Below the pieces are notes generated by a model. The model had not been told where the DNA came from, made no database searches, and saw only the letters and a program-made list of their open reading frames with translations. Below, piece by piece: positions 28,828-38,312 of a stretch of DNA of 64,000 nt. Position numbers and translations under genes: made by a program. This DNA is from Paenibacillus sp. RC67 (GTDB lineage: Bacteria > Bacillota > Bacilli > Paenibacillales > NBRC-103111), in contig NZ_CP125098.1 in NCBI RefSeq assembly GCF_030020805.1, positions 7,072,001 through 7,136,000 of the forward strand, given 5' to 3'. Position 1 is the stretch's first letter. Every line of letters starts with the position of its first letter.

Positions 28828-29803
28828 TTCCGTCCACTCCAGATTTCATTTTCCATGGCAGCTTGATTTGCTGCAAAGGATTTGTTTTATATACCGATTG
28901 ACCGCTCTCGTCTACGAAGATGTGCAGGTGTGATGGCAAGTTCGTGAAGATACACGGCAGAGTGCCGCCGAATTCGCCATCCAGATTGATCTGCACATAA
29001 TCTGGAGAAGTCACTTGAATGCTGCGTGTTTGAAGATAAATAATATTCGGATCGCCCAAGTGCTCGCCGCGGAGCGCCAGAGTAACGACGCGGATGAATT
29101 CCGCGAGGTTGCACTTCTTAAGGATCAGGACGTCGAATAGACCGTCGTTAAGGGAAGCGTCCGGCGCCAAGCGCTCGAAGCCACCTACGGAGTTGCTGTT
29201 CGAGATGAGGAACAGCATCACTTCCTCGTGGAACTCACTCTCATCCGTTCGAATGTACAACTCGATAGGGCGAAGCCGCGGCAGCTTCTCCAGCCCTTTC
29301 ATATAGTAGGCCAGCTGGCCTATCACCGTCTTCAGCTTGCTCGGCACTTCATAGGTCAGCTCTGTCATAGAGCCTCCGCCTGCAATGTTGATGAAATAGC
29401 GCTGATTCATTTTACCGACGTCGATAACCTTCGTATGCTGCTGGAGAATGACATCGACAGCACCTTCCCAGCTGCGCGGAATATTGAGCGCACGGGCAAA
29501 GTCGTTCGTCGTACCCAGCGGCAAAATGCCTAGGGGAGGACGGTACTGCTTCTCCGCCATACCGTTGATCACTTCGTACAGCGTGCCATCGCCACCGGCT
29601 GCAATGATAACGTCAAAGCCGCGTTCGATAGCGTCAGCTGCTGCCAATGTAGCGTCACCCTCGCCGATCGTGGCGTGTGTTGAGGTTTCCAGGCCGCCGC
29701 GTTCCAGCCGCTGTAAGATCTCAGGCAGCCGCCTTCTCATTTCTTCCCTACCGGAAGTTGGATTATATATCAGTCTTGCACGTTTGGTCATTCCTTTATT
29801 CAC
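28808..29803 (-). CDS. dgkB: Diacylglycerol kinase (DgkB/YerQ family)
   Basis: A 331-residue cytoplasmic lipid kinase with the DAGK catalytic domain: NPTSGREEMRRRLP, the GGDGT nucleotide-binding motif (AAGGDGTLYEVINGM), LPLGTTNDFARAL and VGGFERLAPDASLNDGLFDVLI. It phosphorylates diacylglycerol so that it re-enters phospholipid synthesis, a need in bacteria that make lipoteichoic acid. GTG at 29803 is preceded by GAGG; an ATG four codons on is possible. The dgkB-rlmCD order is common in Bacillus and Paenibacillus. Confidence 0.93.
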   Translation of the reverse strand: MNKGMTKRARLIYNPTSGREEMRRRLPEILQRLERGGLETSTHATIGEGDATLAAADAIERGFDVIIAAGGDGTLYEVINGMAEKQYRPPLGILPLGTTNDFARALNIPRSWEGAVDVILQQHTKVIDVGKMNQRYFINIAGGGSMTELTYEVPSKLKTVIGQLAYYMKGLEKLPRLRPIELYIRTDESEFHEEVMLFLISNSNSVGGFERLAPDASLNDGLFDVLILKKCNLAEFIRVVTLALRGEHLGDPNIIYLQTRSIQVTSPDYVQINLDGEFGGTLPCIFTNLPSHLHIFVDESGQSVYKTNPLQQIKLPWKMKSGVDGNEHEEQ

Positions 29804-29828
29804 CCGTTCGCCTCGATTTGCTGCATGG

Positions 29829-30593
29829 TTACCACTCCAAGTAAGAAGCTGCCTGCCGTTCCATCCATCGCGTCAGCAGCGGATGCGGCAGCAGCGATCT
29901 CCCATTGTATTTATATGTATAGCCTTGCATACGAGAAGGAATCACCTCGTTCGTGAAGTACCCTTCGCTAAGAAACAACGGAGCTACCAGCACCGTATGA
30001 TGCGGTTTACGCTCGCTCCACTCGGTCAGCTTACTCTGAATCTGGTCAGGCAGCAGCATGGCCGTACCGACTTCATCGAAGCCGCCCATCGCTTGAACGC
30101 GTTGTGCTAGCTTCTTCATACCTTCAAGCCAGGGTTCATAGAACCCAGGTTCCACACTACCATGTCCAACCAAGAGAACGAGCTCCCGGGTCGGATCCAC
30201 TGACAGCGGCTTCATTTTTTCGTATAGTATGGTCGCTATATCCGGATCGTCATCGATCGGAGAAGTGAAGTGGACCTTCGCTTTCACTACAAAGGGCAGT
30301 AAATCTGTCGGAAGTACAGGCTCTGGCTTTACTCCAAGCGCGTAGCTGATTTCATCGATGTGGGTACTGCCTGAAGAAACGAACAGAGGTACGACCACGA
30401 TGTCTGTCACCCCTTGAGATTCCAGACAGGTTATCCCGTCCTGAATAAGGCGGCCCTCCACGATCTCAAGAAAAGAAGAATATACCGGTATGTTCTCTGG
30501 CACCTGCATGGCACCCACCGCTTCGTCCACAAGACGAACCCATTCATCACTGCGGGAACCGTGACTTATGACTAATATGCCGTATTTTACCAC
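29829..30593 (-). CDS. CbiX-type sirohydrochlorin chelatase-like protein
   Basis: A 254-residue protein with two halves of the chelatase fold. The first begins ILVISHGSRSDEWVRLVDE and has VVVPLFVSSGSTHIDEI; the second has LLVGHGSVEPGFYEPW and VLVAPLFLSEGYFTNEVIP. The histidines of SHGSR and VGHGS/THIDE fit the metal-binding residues of CbiX/SirB, which insert cobalt or iron into sirohydrochlorin. No other cobalamin or siroheme gene is nearby, so the substrate is uncertain. GTG start with AGGA upstream. Confidence 0.85.
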   Translation of the reverse strand: MVKYGILVISHGSRSDEWVRLVDEAVGAMQVPENIPVYSSFLEIVEGRLIQDGITCLESQGVTDIVVVPLFVSSGSTHIDEISYALGVKPEPVLPTDLLPFVVKAKVHFTSPIDDDPDIATILYEKMKPLSVDPTRELVLLVGHGSVEPGFYEPWLEGMKKLAQRVQAMGGFDEVGTAMLLPDQIQSKLTEWSERKPHHTVLVAPLFLSEGYFTNEVIPSRMQGYTYKYNGRSLLPHPLLTRWMERQAASYLEW

Positions 30594-31047
30594 CGAATAT
30601 CCTCTCCTAGCGTGAGCAAAACGTCTATCGACGTCCTATCATAGATGAGCGACCGCGTTTAACGTAAGTTTTTATCGCCTATAGGAAAGTTCTTCGCATC
30701 GATAATGCTTTATTGAGTTTAACATTTCCTATGTGGTAAAAGAAGAAGGCGCAACAGTGTCCTTCCATCCATGATTACACAACTTTGTCCTATTATAGCA
30801 CACTCCTGCTGGATCCGTTGCGTATTTGAGCAACGACTCAGAGACTGCCACGTAACTGCGGTTAAATCCTTTAAGGAAGTAGAGAAAACATGAGTTTCTA
30901 TAAATGAAGAACAGTAGGCGGTAGAGTACGATGAGCTTTCGTCTCAAAATAGCACAGTAACCCTGAAGCCATACCATTATTTTTACACGAAGAAAATCCC
31001 TCCCGACTTAAGATCGGGAAGGATTGCGAGCAAGCTTGCGCATTCCG
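30594..31047. other. Intergenic region without a supported gene
   Basis: A frame of 82 codons on the minus strand (30729-30977) has no ribosome binding site or recognisable domain. The only clear structure is the terminator near 31010 and a small stem-loop GCGAGCAAGCTTGCGC at 31026-31041. Confidence 0.6.
30998..31022 (-). terminator. Terminator after yerC
   Basis: On the minus strand CTTCCCGATC and GTCGGGAGG form a short GC-rich stem, followed by GATTTTCTTCG. It lies about 25 bases past the yerC stop. Confidence 0.65.
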
Positions 31048-31338
31048 CTAACGTCCGAGACGCTCCAGCGTCATTTTATAACCATCGTTCCCGTAATTCA
31101 AGCAGCGCTTGACGCGAGAAATCGTAGCCGTGCTGGCACCGGTTTCCGCTTCGATCTGGTTATATGTATTGCCTTTGCGCAGCATCCGAGCAACTTCCAA
31201 ACGCTGGGACAAGGACTGAATTTCGTTCACGGTGCACAAATCATCAAAAAACACGTAGCATTCTTCAATATCTTTAAGCGTCAGGACCGCTTCGAACAGT
31301 TGATCGATCGCTTTATCATTTAACTTTTTTAATTGCAT
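31048..31338 (-). CDS. yerC: YerC/YecD family TrpR-related regulator
   Basis: About 96 residues from ATG 31338; a TTG at 31350 is possible. The sequence LFEAVLTLKDIEECYVFFDDLCTVNEIQSLSQRLEVARMLRKGNTYNQIEAETGASTATISRVKRCL is the TrpR-like helix-turn-helix of YerC/YecD proteins. The family is widespread in Bacillota; the regulated genes are not known. Confidence 0.92.
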   Translation of the reverse strand: MQLKKLNDKAIDQLFEAVLTLKDIEECYVFFDDLCTVNEIQSLSQRLEVARMLRKGNTYNQIEAETGASTATISRVKRCLNYGNDGYKMTLERLGR

Positions 31339-31630
31339 CTTTTCGTTCAACCCCTATGATGGTCTGCTAACATTCCTACAATCAATCTATTCGACACCCA
31401 AGGAGGAAATCCTCCCTTTAGATTAGCAATTCGTTACTATTTTTATGCGGTAATGAGGTAAAACCTCGAAAACATAGGTAACCCGTGACAGGAGTCCAAT
31501 CCAATCATTTGCCTATGACATAGACTAAATTAGGTAAAACGTCTATGGCCAATCAGTTCTGTCCTGTTCGCACTGTTAGCCGTACCGGCTTCTCGTAATT
31601 AGAAATCCAAAATAAAGGATCGTGAAACCC

Positions 31631-32098
31631 GTGAGTTATCAAAGACCATCAATCGGAAACCAAGGGGCACCGATGCGAAGCTTTAACCAATCGGGTTCTC
31701 TTTTCGAAGGAGGACAATACCCTGTTCAGTACCCAGGCATGGAAATCAACAGCTATGCACAGTCTCCTGTCCCTGCAAATCCCTCCGGCGGAGGCGGTTT
31801 AACGTCTCTATTAGGCGGCGGATCGGGCGGTGGAAGCAGCACCTTCAACATCGGCCAAATCAAGCAGATCATCGATCGTCTCGGTGGTATCGAAGGTATA
31901 GTGGACACAGTAACCAAGGTACAGCGCATGGTGCAAAGCGTACAACAAGTAGCTCCTCTAGTCAAGGTGCTAATGGGTAATCTTATAAAAAAGAAAGCCG
32001 GAGATGACTTGGATGCTGCACCCAAACGCAGGAAACGCAAAAAACGCAGAAATGGTACTGCGCGTAAAACTCGCGTTAAACGGCGCACATCTAGATAA
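31631..32098 (+). CDS. Basic-tailed glycine-rich protein (VrrA/YqfQ-like), unknown function
   Basis: About 155 residues from the GTG at 31631, with AAAGGA 11 bases upstream; a GTG at 31622 has too short a spacing. The N-terminal half is rich in Q, P, S and G. A helical middle segment QIKQIIDRLGGIEGIVDTVTKVQRMVQSVQQVAPLVKVLMG resembles YqfQ/VrrA-like proteins. The C-terminal 30 residues are strongly basic (KRRKRKKRR), which suggests nucleic acid or teichoic acid binding. A terminator follows. Confidence 0.75.
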   Translation: MSYQRPSIGNQGAPMRSFNQSGSLFEGGQYPVQYPGMEINSYAQSPVPANPSGGGGLTSLLGGGSGGGSSTFNIGQIKQIIDRLGGIEGIVDTVTKVQRMVQSVQQVAPLVKVLMGNLIKKKAGDDLDAAPKRRKRKKRRNGTARKTRVKRRTSR

Positions 32099-32127
32099 TA
32101 ACGCGCTAAATCACTCCATCATGATGA

Positions 32128-32161
32128 AAAAGAGCTGCTCCGAACACTGGGCGGCTCTTTA
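32128..32161 (+). terminator. Terminator after the basic-tailed protein
   Basis: AAAGAGCTGCTC and GGGCGGCTCTTT form a stem with an 8-base loop, starting about 30 bases past the stop codon. Confidence 0.75.
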
Positions 32162-32460
32162 TCTGTTTAACCAAATATAGCCCGTTGTAAACGATTACGT
32201 AACAAAAACTCTTTTTTATGATTAGGAACATGCTGCGTGACGGTGAGGAAATACTTTACATTCCCAAAAAGAAACCCGTTCTGCTAAGCCACGCCTTAAC
32301 GTTTAGAGGATTGGATCAACGGTTTCATTCAGCTAATGGGTATCCAGTCACGGGTTCACAAATCAAAAAGCCCGGCAAGAGCTGCTGAAGCTCTAACCAG
32401 ACTTATTTCTCATCATGTTGATTCAAGAGACTTCGTAGGTTTTAACCCTTGCAGCTTCTA
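32162..32460. other. Intergenic region without a supported gene
   Basis: No coding frame with a ribosome binding site was seen. A small stem AGAGCTGCTGAAGCTCT at about 32371-32387 could be a weak terminator for the minus-strand ThuA gene. Confidence 0.5.
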
Positions 32461-33201
32461 TTACCCTTGCTGTACCTTCGCTTTAATCGGCTCCAAAGGC
32501 TTGTGGTTGCCATAAACCGGATATTCCCGTGTTGATGGGGCAGCCCATTGAGTCGCATTGCGAATCACGCGGCGTACTTGTTCGTTGTAGTAGGTTGGGT
32601 ACGTTTCATGTCCCGGACGGAAATAAAAGATTTTACCTTGACCACGGTGGAACGTGCAGCCGCTGCGGAATACTTCTCCACCTTCAAACCAGCTGACCAT
32701 AATCAGCTCATCCGGCTCTGGAATATCGAAGTGCTCTCCGTACATTTCTTCCGCTTCCAGCTCGATATATTGACCTACGCCTTCCACGATCGGATGGCTT
32801 GGTGCCACGACCCAAATGCGTTCCTTTTCATCGGCTTCGCGCCATTTCAAATCGCAGGAGGTACCCATCAGCTTTTTGAAAATTTTCGAGAAATGACCGG
32901 AATGCAGAACGATCAAGCCCATGCCATGCAGCACACGATTGTGGACACGCTCAACGATGGTATCCTCAACATCGCCATGTGCTTTATGGCCCCACCAGAT
33001 GAGAACATCCGTGTTGTTCAGCTTTTCCTCAGTTAGACCATGCTCTGGCTCATCCAAAGTAGCGTAAGACACTTCTACCTCAGTTCCCAAGCCCTCTCCG
33101 ATAGCTTGATGGATGCCGTTTGGATAAACGGAACGAACCTTCTCATTTTCTTTTTCATGACGAAATTCATTCCATACCGTAACTCTCAGCTTTTGACTCA
33201 T
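32461..33201 (-). CDS. ThuA-like protein (trehalose utilization family)
   Basis: About 246 residues from ATG 33201, which has GGAGG 11 bases upstream; an earlier ATG at 33219 lacks a good site. The fold is class I glutamine amidotransferase-like: VTVWNEFRHEKENEKVRSVYPNGIH at the start, DVLIWWGHKAHGDVED, LIVLHSGHFSKIF and FYFRPGHETYPTYY. ThuA proteins occur in trehalose and other sugar catabolic loci and take part in 3-keto sugar metabolism; the reaction here is not known. The AraC regulator on the other strand is divergently oriented and probably controls it. Confidence 0.9.
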   Translation of the reverse strand: MSQKLRVTVWNEFRHEKENEKVRSVYPNGIHQAIGEGLGTEVEVSYATLDEPEHGLTEEKLNNTDVLIWWGHKAHGDVEDTIVERVHNRVLHGMGLIVLHSGHFSKIFKKLMGTSCDLKWREADEKERIWVVAPSHPIVEGVGQYIELEAEEMYGEHFDIPEPDELIMVSWFEGGEVFRSGCTFHRGQGKIFYFRPGHETYPTYYNEQVRRVIRNATQWAAPSTREYPVYGNHKPLEPIKAKVQQG

Positions 33202-33406
33202 GGGATCCAATACCTCCATAGATATGTCTTTTTGTTACCTTGATTATATAAGATGCCCCTTGCAAAAAGATATTCTCAATATTGTTGCTTCTGTATGCAA
33301 TAATGTCATGTCCTATCTAAACATGCTATACTATTCTTATTTAAACCGTATTTTTATTATGCAAAAAAGTCTTCCTTTTTATGGAAATGGAGGTTGCGGC
33401 AAGCGT

Positions 33407-34339
33407 ATGACGAAGTGGGACGATACGGAAACCGTTGTATTTAACGAGCTCGTCGATTACCAGAATCCATTGCTCCGCCTGAAAATATGGCAGATCGAGA
33501 GCCCGGGCACTACAATATCCATTCCAAAAGTGTATCAATGGCACTACCATAAAGAAGTTGAATTTCTCATTTTGACTGAAGGCGGACTTAGCATCCAAAC
33601 GAAGCATGATACGAGACTGCTGCAGACAGGCGATGTCCATTTATTCGGCTCCTCTCAGCTGCACAGAACGCGTAAAGAGCTTCCGATGCCGCTTAGCTAT
33701 ATCGTGTGCCAATTCGATCTGTCTCAGCATTTTGACGAAAGCACCATGCCTTACTTATCCTATTTTAGTGAAGTACGGCGGCCTCTCGGGCAATTGAACT
33801 ATATTTTTCGCGAGCAGCCAGATGTGCAGAGGCAAGCATTTGACCTCATTATGGACATTTATAAGGAAACCCAGAACAAAGCCAAAGGCTACGAGTTAGC
33901 GATAAGCGCTTCGATCCGAAGACTTCTCCTGCTGCTGCTGCGGCACGATAGCCGGGATTTGCTTCAAGGAACCGATAATGCCGAACTGATGAGGCTTCAG
34001 CCCGCATTGGATTATGTGGATGCCCATTTGGGTGAAAAGATCGCTATTGAACAGGCTTGCGCCGTACTCAATTTGAGCTATCACTATTTCATTAAATATT
34101 TTAAAAAGGTTATGGGTATGTCGTTTGTTGACTACGTTAATTATAAACGGATTAAAAAAGCCGAGCGGCTCCTTCTCACTCGGGATGTCAGCATTATGGA
34201 GATAGGCGATGCGGTAGGTATTCCGAATATGGCTCAATTCTACAAGCTGTTCAAGCGCCACAACCAGTGTTCCCCCAAGGAGTTCAAGCAGCGGATGCGG
34301 GGCGATACCTCAATGGAGCAAGCCGCTTATATCATGTAA
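33407..34339 (+). CDS. AraC-family regulator beside thuA
   Basis: A 310-residue protein starting at ATG 33407 with GGAGG 13 bases upstream; the frame is open back to 33200, overlapping the divergent promoter region, which is unlikely to be coding. An N-terminal cupin-type sugar-sensing domain (WHYHKEVEFLILTEGGLSIQTKHDTRLLQTGDVHLFGSSQLHRT) is followed by two helix-turn-helix units at the C-terminus (EQACAVLNLSYHYFIKYFKKVMGMSFVDYV and EIGDAVGIPNMAQFYKLFKRHNQCSPKEFKQ). Divergent to the ThuA-like gene. Confidence 0.9.
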   Translation: MTKWDDTETVVFNELVDYQNPLLRLKIWQIESPGTTISIPKVYQWHYHKEVEFLILTEGGLSIQTKHDTRLLQTGDVHLFGSSQLHRTRKELPMPLSYIVCQFDLSQHFDESTMPYLSYFSEVRRPLGQLNYIFREQPDVQRQAFDLIMDIYKETQNKAKGYELAISASIRRLLLLLLRHDSRDLLQGTDNAELMRLQPALDYVDAHLGEKIAIEQACAVLNLSYHYFIKYFKKVMGMSFVDYVNYKRIKKAERLLLTRDVSIMEIGDAVGIPNMAQFYKLFKRHNQCSPKEFKQRMRGDTSMEQAAYIM

Positions 34340-34403
34340 GGGGGATTTCCCCATAAGATGGACGAGAAACCTCTAAGACTCGAAATATTGCTAGTATACT
34401 CCA

Positions 34404-34512
34404 GTGGGATATGCCCCTCCAGCCGCTGTTGAAACCCGTGAATTTGATTAAAATTAGTGGTATATTCACGGATTTCAAAGGCGGACGTAAACTCCTCTTA
34501 GGCATACCCCAC
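34404..34512. repeat. Intergenic palindromic repeat, copy C
   Basis: An imperfect hairpin of about 109 bases, related to the copies at 36902-37022 and 57595-57712. Outer arms are GTGGGATATGCC and GGCATACCCCAC; an inner stem pairs GAAACCCGTGAAT with ATTCACGGATTTC. The sequences CCAGCCGCTGTTG and CAAAGGCGGACG flank the inner stem in all copies. It lies between the AraC gene and the PBP gene. Confidence 0.75.
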
Positions 34513-34557
34513 TTCCTCATAGCAAATTTCTCGAGAAAACAGGTTTCTCAAAGACTC

Positions 34558-34578
34558 GGGGGGATTTCCCCCTTTTTT
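34558..34578 (+). terminator. Terminator hairpin before the PBP gene
   Basis: GGGGG and CCCCC form a stem around ATTT, followed by TTTTTT. With the repeat it separates the AraC gene from the PBP gene. A second, shorter GGGGATTTCCCC stem lies at 34344-34355 just after the AraC stop. Confidence 0.7.
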
Positions 34579-34689
34579 GTTATATCTGCGCATCAGTCGG
34601 CTATGAGGGGATTATCAGAGTGCAGCCATTCATCCTTGCCAAATTTATCTATACAATAAGATAGCAACGGAAATGCAAGGGAATGGTGA

Positions 34690-36729
34690 ATGATGAAAAA
34701 AAATCGAATCGCGGCATGGGGCCGCTTATTTGCGCTCACCTGCGTTTTAGTCGCAATGGCAGGATGCAAAGGAAATGAACCGACTCCGGATGAAGCGATG
34801 CAATCGTTCACGAATGCGTGGCAGCAAAAGCAGTACGAAGCCATGTACGAATGGCTCTCCACGGAATCCAAACAAAAAATCGACGCGACCGCGTTCGTCA
34901 CCCGTCACAAATCGATTTATGACGGTATCGGGATGAGCGATTTCGCCATCCAATGGCAGCCGGTAGAACAAGACCCCAACCGAAAAATCAAAGATAAACA
35001 ATCCTACAAGCTGCATGTCAATATGAACAGCACGTTTGGCCCTATCACCTACGATCAGAACGCGCTTGTGGTCAAAGAGGACGCCAACTGGCGAGTTCAA
35101 TGGGACTCTAACTTAATACATCCCAAATTGGGTGACATGGATAAAATAAGGGTTCAGGATACGAAGGCAGAGCGCGGAGAAATCCTGGATCGGCAGGGTT
35201 TCGGACTGGCTGTCAATGAAGATAAACTGGAGCTCGGCATTATTCCGAAGAAGCTGCCGGAAGCCCAGGAGGATTCGATTCAGAAGCTTGCTGATCTGCT
35301 GAAGCTGGACCCCAAAACGATACAAAATCTGCTGAAAGCCGCATGGGTAAAGCCGGATTATTTCGTTCCTGTGACCATCGTCCCCAAGGGAGATCAACGG
35401 TTTGAGACGCTCACGGCGATACCAGGAGTAACTTACCGCACGAAAAAGGTACGCTCCTATCCATTGGAGGATGCAGCTGCTCATCTGGTAGGATACATAG
35501 GCAAATTGACTGCGGAAGAACTGGACAAGTACAAGGATAAGGGGTATGGAGCCGATGATTGGATCGGCAAAACCGGCTTGGAGCTTTCCTTGGAGTCCAA
35601 GCTTCGGGGTAAGGATGGCGGACGCATCTATATCGTCGATGCTGACGGCAAGGAAAAGGCTACACTGGCAAGTCGAGAAGCCGTAGATGGCGAGGACGTT
35701 AAGCTGACTATCGATTCGGCGCTGCAGTCCGACCTATACCGTCAGCTCGCCAAGGACTCAGGGTCTGGCGCCGCTATACAGCCCATGACAGGTGAAGTAT
35801 TGGCCTTGGTTAGCGCTCCATCGTATAATCCTAACCTGTTCATTAGCGGCGTAACCGCTGAACAATGGAAGACATGGACAGAGGACCCTAACAAGCCTCT
35901 ATTGAACCGCTTTGCCCGGGCTTATGCCCCTGGCTCGGCTTTTAAGCCTATTACGGCAGCTATCGCTTTGCAGGAGCACGCTCTGGATCCGAATGCGACG
36001 AAGGAAATTATCGGAAAGACCTGGAAGAAGGACTCATCCTGGGGCAATTACTATGTGTCGCGAGTATCCACATCCCAAAGCCAGGTCGATCTGTCCAAGG
36101 CGATGATGTACTCGGATAATATTTATTTCGCTCAAGTGGCGCTGGAGATGGGCGAGCAAAAATTCATGCAGGACGCAGGCAAATTCGGGTTCGGAGAGCA
36201 GCTGCCCCTCCCGCTCGCTTTCGATGCTTCGTCGCTCTCCAACACACCGAAGATGAAGAACGATATTCAATTAGCCGATTCCGGTTACGGTCAAGGGGAG
36301 GTCGTCATGAACTCTCTTCATGTGGCGACAACCTATACGGTATTTACGAACAATGGGACGATGCTCAAGCCGACCCTGCTTTTAAGTGAGGCAGCCAAGC
36401 CTGAGCCTTGGAAAAGCGAGCTGCTGGGTCCTGACGTCGTCAAAACCGTAACCGACAAAATGGTTGAGGTCATCGAGAATCCTTCTGGCACAGGTCATAC
36501 CGCGATGATCAAAGGCTTGCGATTGGCTGGTAAAACCGGTACCGCTGAGCTGAAGCAGAAAAAAGACGTCGCCGGTCAAGAGAACGGCTGGTTCGTCGCC
36601 TTCAATACCGACAAGCCTCAGCTGCTGGTTGCCCTGATGGTCGAGCAAGTTCAGGAACGCGGCGGAAGCCATTACTTGAGCGAAAAAATAAAAACCTTAT
36701 TTCAATCCTATATAAAACCCTCTAAATGA
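34690..36729 (+). CDS. pbpC: Class B penicillin-binding protein with NTF2-like domain (PbpC/PBP3 type), lipoprotein
   Basis: A 679-residue transpeptidase that crosslinks peptidoglycan outside the membrane. The N-terminus is a lipoprotein signal with lipobox AMAGC (Cys26). A MecA_N/NTF2-like domain follows (TPDEAMQSFTNAWQQKQYEAMYEWLS...), then the PBP dimerisation domain (RAERGEILDRQGFGLAVN) and the transpeptidase domain. Active-site motifs are SAFK (Ser416), SDN (Ser475) and KTG (615-617). The layout matches Bacillus PbpC (PBP3) and the MecA group; low beta-lactam affinity is a family feature that cannot be inferred here. AAGGGAATGGTGA precedes the start. Confidence 0.92.
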   Translation: MMKKNRIAAWGRLFALTCVLVAMAGCKGNEPTPDEAMQSFTNAWQQKQYEAMYEWLSTESKQKIDATAFVTRHKSIYDGIGMSDFAIQWQPVEQDPNRKIKDKQSYKLHVNMNSTFGPITYDQNALVVKEDANWRVQWDSNLIHPKLGDMDKIRVQDTKAERGEILDRQGFGLAVNEDKLELGIIPKKLPEAQEDSIQKLADLLKLDPKTIQNLLKAAWVKPDYFVPVTIVPKGDQRFETLTAIPGVTYRTKKVRSYPLEDAAAHLVGYIGKLTAEELDKYKDKGYGADDWIGKTGLELSLESKLRGKDGGRIYIVDADGKEKATLASREAVDGEDVKLTIDSALQSDLYRQLAKDSGSGAAIQPMTGEVLALVSAPSYNPNLFISGVTAEQWKTWTEDPNKPLLNRFARAYAPGSAFKPITAAIALQEHALDPNATKEIIGKTWKKDSSWGNYYVSRVSTSQSQVDLSKAMMYSDNIYFAQVALEMGEQKFMQDAGKFGFGEQLPLPLAFDASSLSNTPKMKNDIQLADSGYGQGEVVMNSLHVATTYTVFTNNGTMLKPTLLLSEAAKPEPWKSELLGPDVVKTVTDKMVEVIENPSGTGHTAMIKGLRLAGKTGTAELKQKKDVAGQENGWFVAFNTDKPQLLVALMVEQVQERGGSHYLSEKIKTLFQSYIKPSK

Positions 36730-36777
36730 GATCCCCCACAAAGTGGGGCCTTGGCTTCGAAGCTGATTCAGGTACTT

Positions 36778-36799
36778 TGCGGGGAGCCCCGATTTTTTT
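36778..36799 (+). terminator. Terminator after the PBP gene
   Basis: CGGGG and CCCCG form a short stem followed by ATTTTTTT, about 50 bases past the stop. An earlier stem CCCCCACAAAGTGGGG lies at about 36729-36744. Confidence 0.75.
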
Positions 36800-36817
36800 A
36801 TAAACTCTAATAATGGT

Positions 36818-36854
36818 AAAAAAGAAGAAACGGCACATACCCGCCGTTTCTTCT
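36818..36854 (-). terminator. Terminator hairpin, minus strand, near the end of the sugar-acid operon
   Basis: AGAAGAAACGGC and GCCGTTTCTTCT form a perfect 12-bp stem with an 8-base loop; on the minus strand TTTTTT follows. It would end transcripts coming from the Gfo/Idh/MocA gene. Confidence 0.75.
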
Positions 36855-36901
36855 GTCTGTTGATAAGCCTGTTCTGTAATCCAGAAGATACGCTAGCGGT
36901 A

Positions 36902-37022
36902 GGTGAGGTATTCCCTGTAGGAGCGATAGCGTCCGCCTTTGTTCTCGGGAAATAACCGCTATAAAGCGGAATAAAATCGAATTTCCCGTGAACAACAGCG
37001 GCCGGAAGGGGATACCTCACCG
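36902..37022. repeat. Intergenic palindromic repeat, copy B (inverted orientation)
   Basis: An imperfect hairpin of about 120 bases. Outer arms are GGTGAGGTATTCCCT and AGGGGATACCTCACC; the inner stem pairs TTGTTCTCGGGAAAT with ATTTCCCGTGAACAA. Compared with the copies at 34404 and 57595 it runs in the other direction, and its base pairs change together. It lies between the convergent PBP and oxidoreductase genes. Confidence 0.78.
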
Positions 37023-37104
37023 GAGCACCCCATACCCATCTGTATCTTCAGAGGTTTCTCAACCGACTAAACGACCTAAAAGCCGTTTCTTCTTTTTATC
37101 ACCT

Positions 37105-38289
37105 CTACCGAAACGAATCCTTAACATCCACCATCACATGATCATGATTCGACTCCGGCTTGCGATACGTAGAATCCTGAATGAGCTTTTGCAATGCGCG
37201 ATCGTATTCATCGCTGTCTAACGGCAGACGCACTTTGCTTTCGCGTAGGGAAGACAGCACCATGCCATTGATGATCATGAGTGAGCTCAGCCCTTCTGCC
37301 GCAGGAACCAAAGGCTCCCTCTTTTCTGTTATCGCTTGGAGGAAATCCTCCAAAATACGTTCATGGCCCGGTCCGGTGCTTTCATCCCATGCAATTTCCG
37401 ATACATCATGCTTTACGGTACCGAAGGCTTGCTTGGCATGATGAATATAGTCGAGCGCAGACTCGGCGTTTTGATACAGAGTCACCTTTTTTTGCTCATA
37501 CACAAGCTTTCCGTATTCTCCGACGATTTCTAACCGATCCGTACCCGGCCACTCCGATGTAGAAGCGACGAAGCTTCCCATCAAGCCTCCTGTGTACTCG
37601 AGCACAGCATGCACTTCATCCTCGACTTCGATATTGTGGTATTTCCCGAAGGAAGCCGTAGCCGTAATAGCTTGGGGAAGACCGAACAGCCACCACATCA
37701 TATCCAGATTGTGCGCGCACTGATTTAACAGTACTCCGCCGCCTTCACCGTTCCATGTTCCACGCCAATTACCCACGTTAAAATACGCCTGCGGGCGAAA
37801 CCAGTTCGTATTAAACCAGGCAAACCTCATTAATCTGCCAAGCTTGCCTTCCTGCACTAATTGTTTGATATACTGCCATTGAGGAACGGTACGCTGTTGA
37901 TATATGGCTGCGAATACCAAATCAGGCTTAAGCTTTTTTTGCTCGTTATAGACCGAAATCATACGCTCCGCGTCTTTTGCATGAGCAGCTATCGGTTTTT
38001 CCACGAGTACGTGAATATTTCTGCGCAGCGCCTCAATAGTTACGGCCGTGTGCTGATAATGAGGCGTAGCCACGATAACGGCGTCCAAATTACCTGCATC
38101 AAGCATCGCTATATAATCGGTATAGCCCTGCACGCCGTATTCCTCAGCTAGCTTTCTTACCTTTTCTTCCTTTTGACTCCAAATAGAGACGACCTGACAA
38201 GGCTCCATATGGGACAACTGCTCGTAGTACAACTTGCCCATATTGCCCATTCCAATAATTCCGATGTTCACCTTGGATTTCACTTTCAT
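37105..38289 (-). CDS. Gfo/Idh/MocA family oxidoreductase
   Basis: A 394-residue NAD(P)-dependent sugar dehydrogenase. The Rossmann motif GIIGMGNMGKLYYEQ is at the N-terminus, the EKP motif (HVLVEKPIAAHAKDAERM) gives the catalytic lysine region, and GGGVLLNQCAHNLDMMWW carries the usual His/Asp catalytic residues. GGCGGTG lies 6 bases before the ATG. It is the last gene of a four-gene operon of sugar-acid type enzymes (2-hydroxyacid dehydrogenase, TIM barrel, enolase-superfamily enzyme). The substrate is unknown. Confidence 0.9.
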   Translation of the reverse strand: MKVKSKVNIGIIGMGNMGKLYYEQLSHMEPCQVVSIWSQKEEKVRKLAEEYGVQGYTDYIAMLDAGNLDAVIVATPHYQHTAVTIEALRRNIHVLVEKPIAAHAKDAERMISVYNEQKKLKPDLVFAAIYQQRTVPQWQYIKQLVQEGKLGRLMRFAWFNTNWFRPQAYFNVGNWRGTWNGEGGGVLLNQCAHNLDMMWWLFGLPQAITATASFGKYHNIEVEDEVHAVLEYTGGLMGSFVASTSEWPGTDRLEIVGEYGKLVYEQKKVTLYQNAESALDYIHHAKQAFGTVKHDVSEIAWDESTGPGHERILEDFLQAITEKREPLVPAAEGLSSLMIINGMVLSSLRESKVRLPLDSDEYDRALQKLIQDSTYRKPESNHDHVMVDVKDSFR

Positions 38290-38312
38290 CGGTTACACCG
38301 CCTTTCCGCTGT

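Noticed and set aside
30729..30977. Minus-strand frame of 82 codons
   Set aside because: No ribosome binding site, no conserved pattern and poor codon use; it looks like chance.
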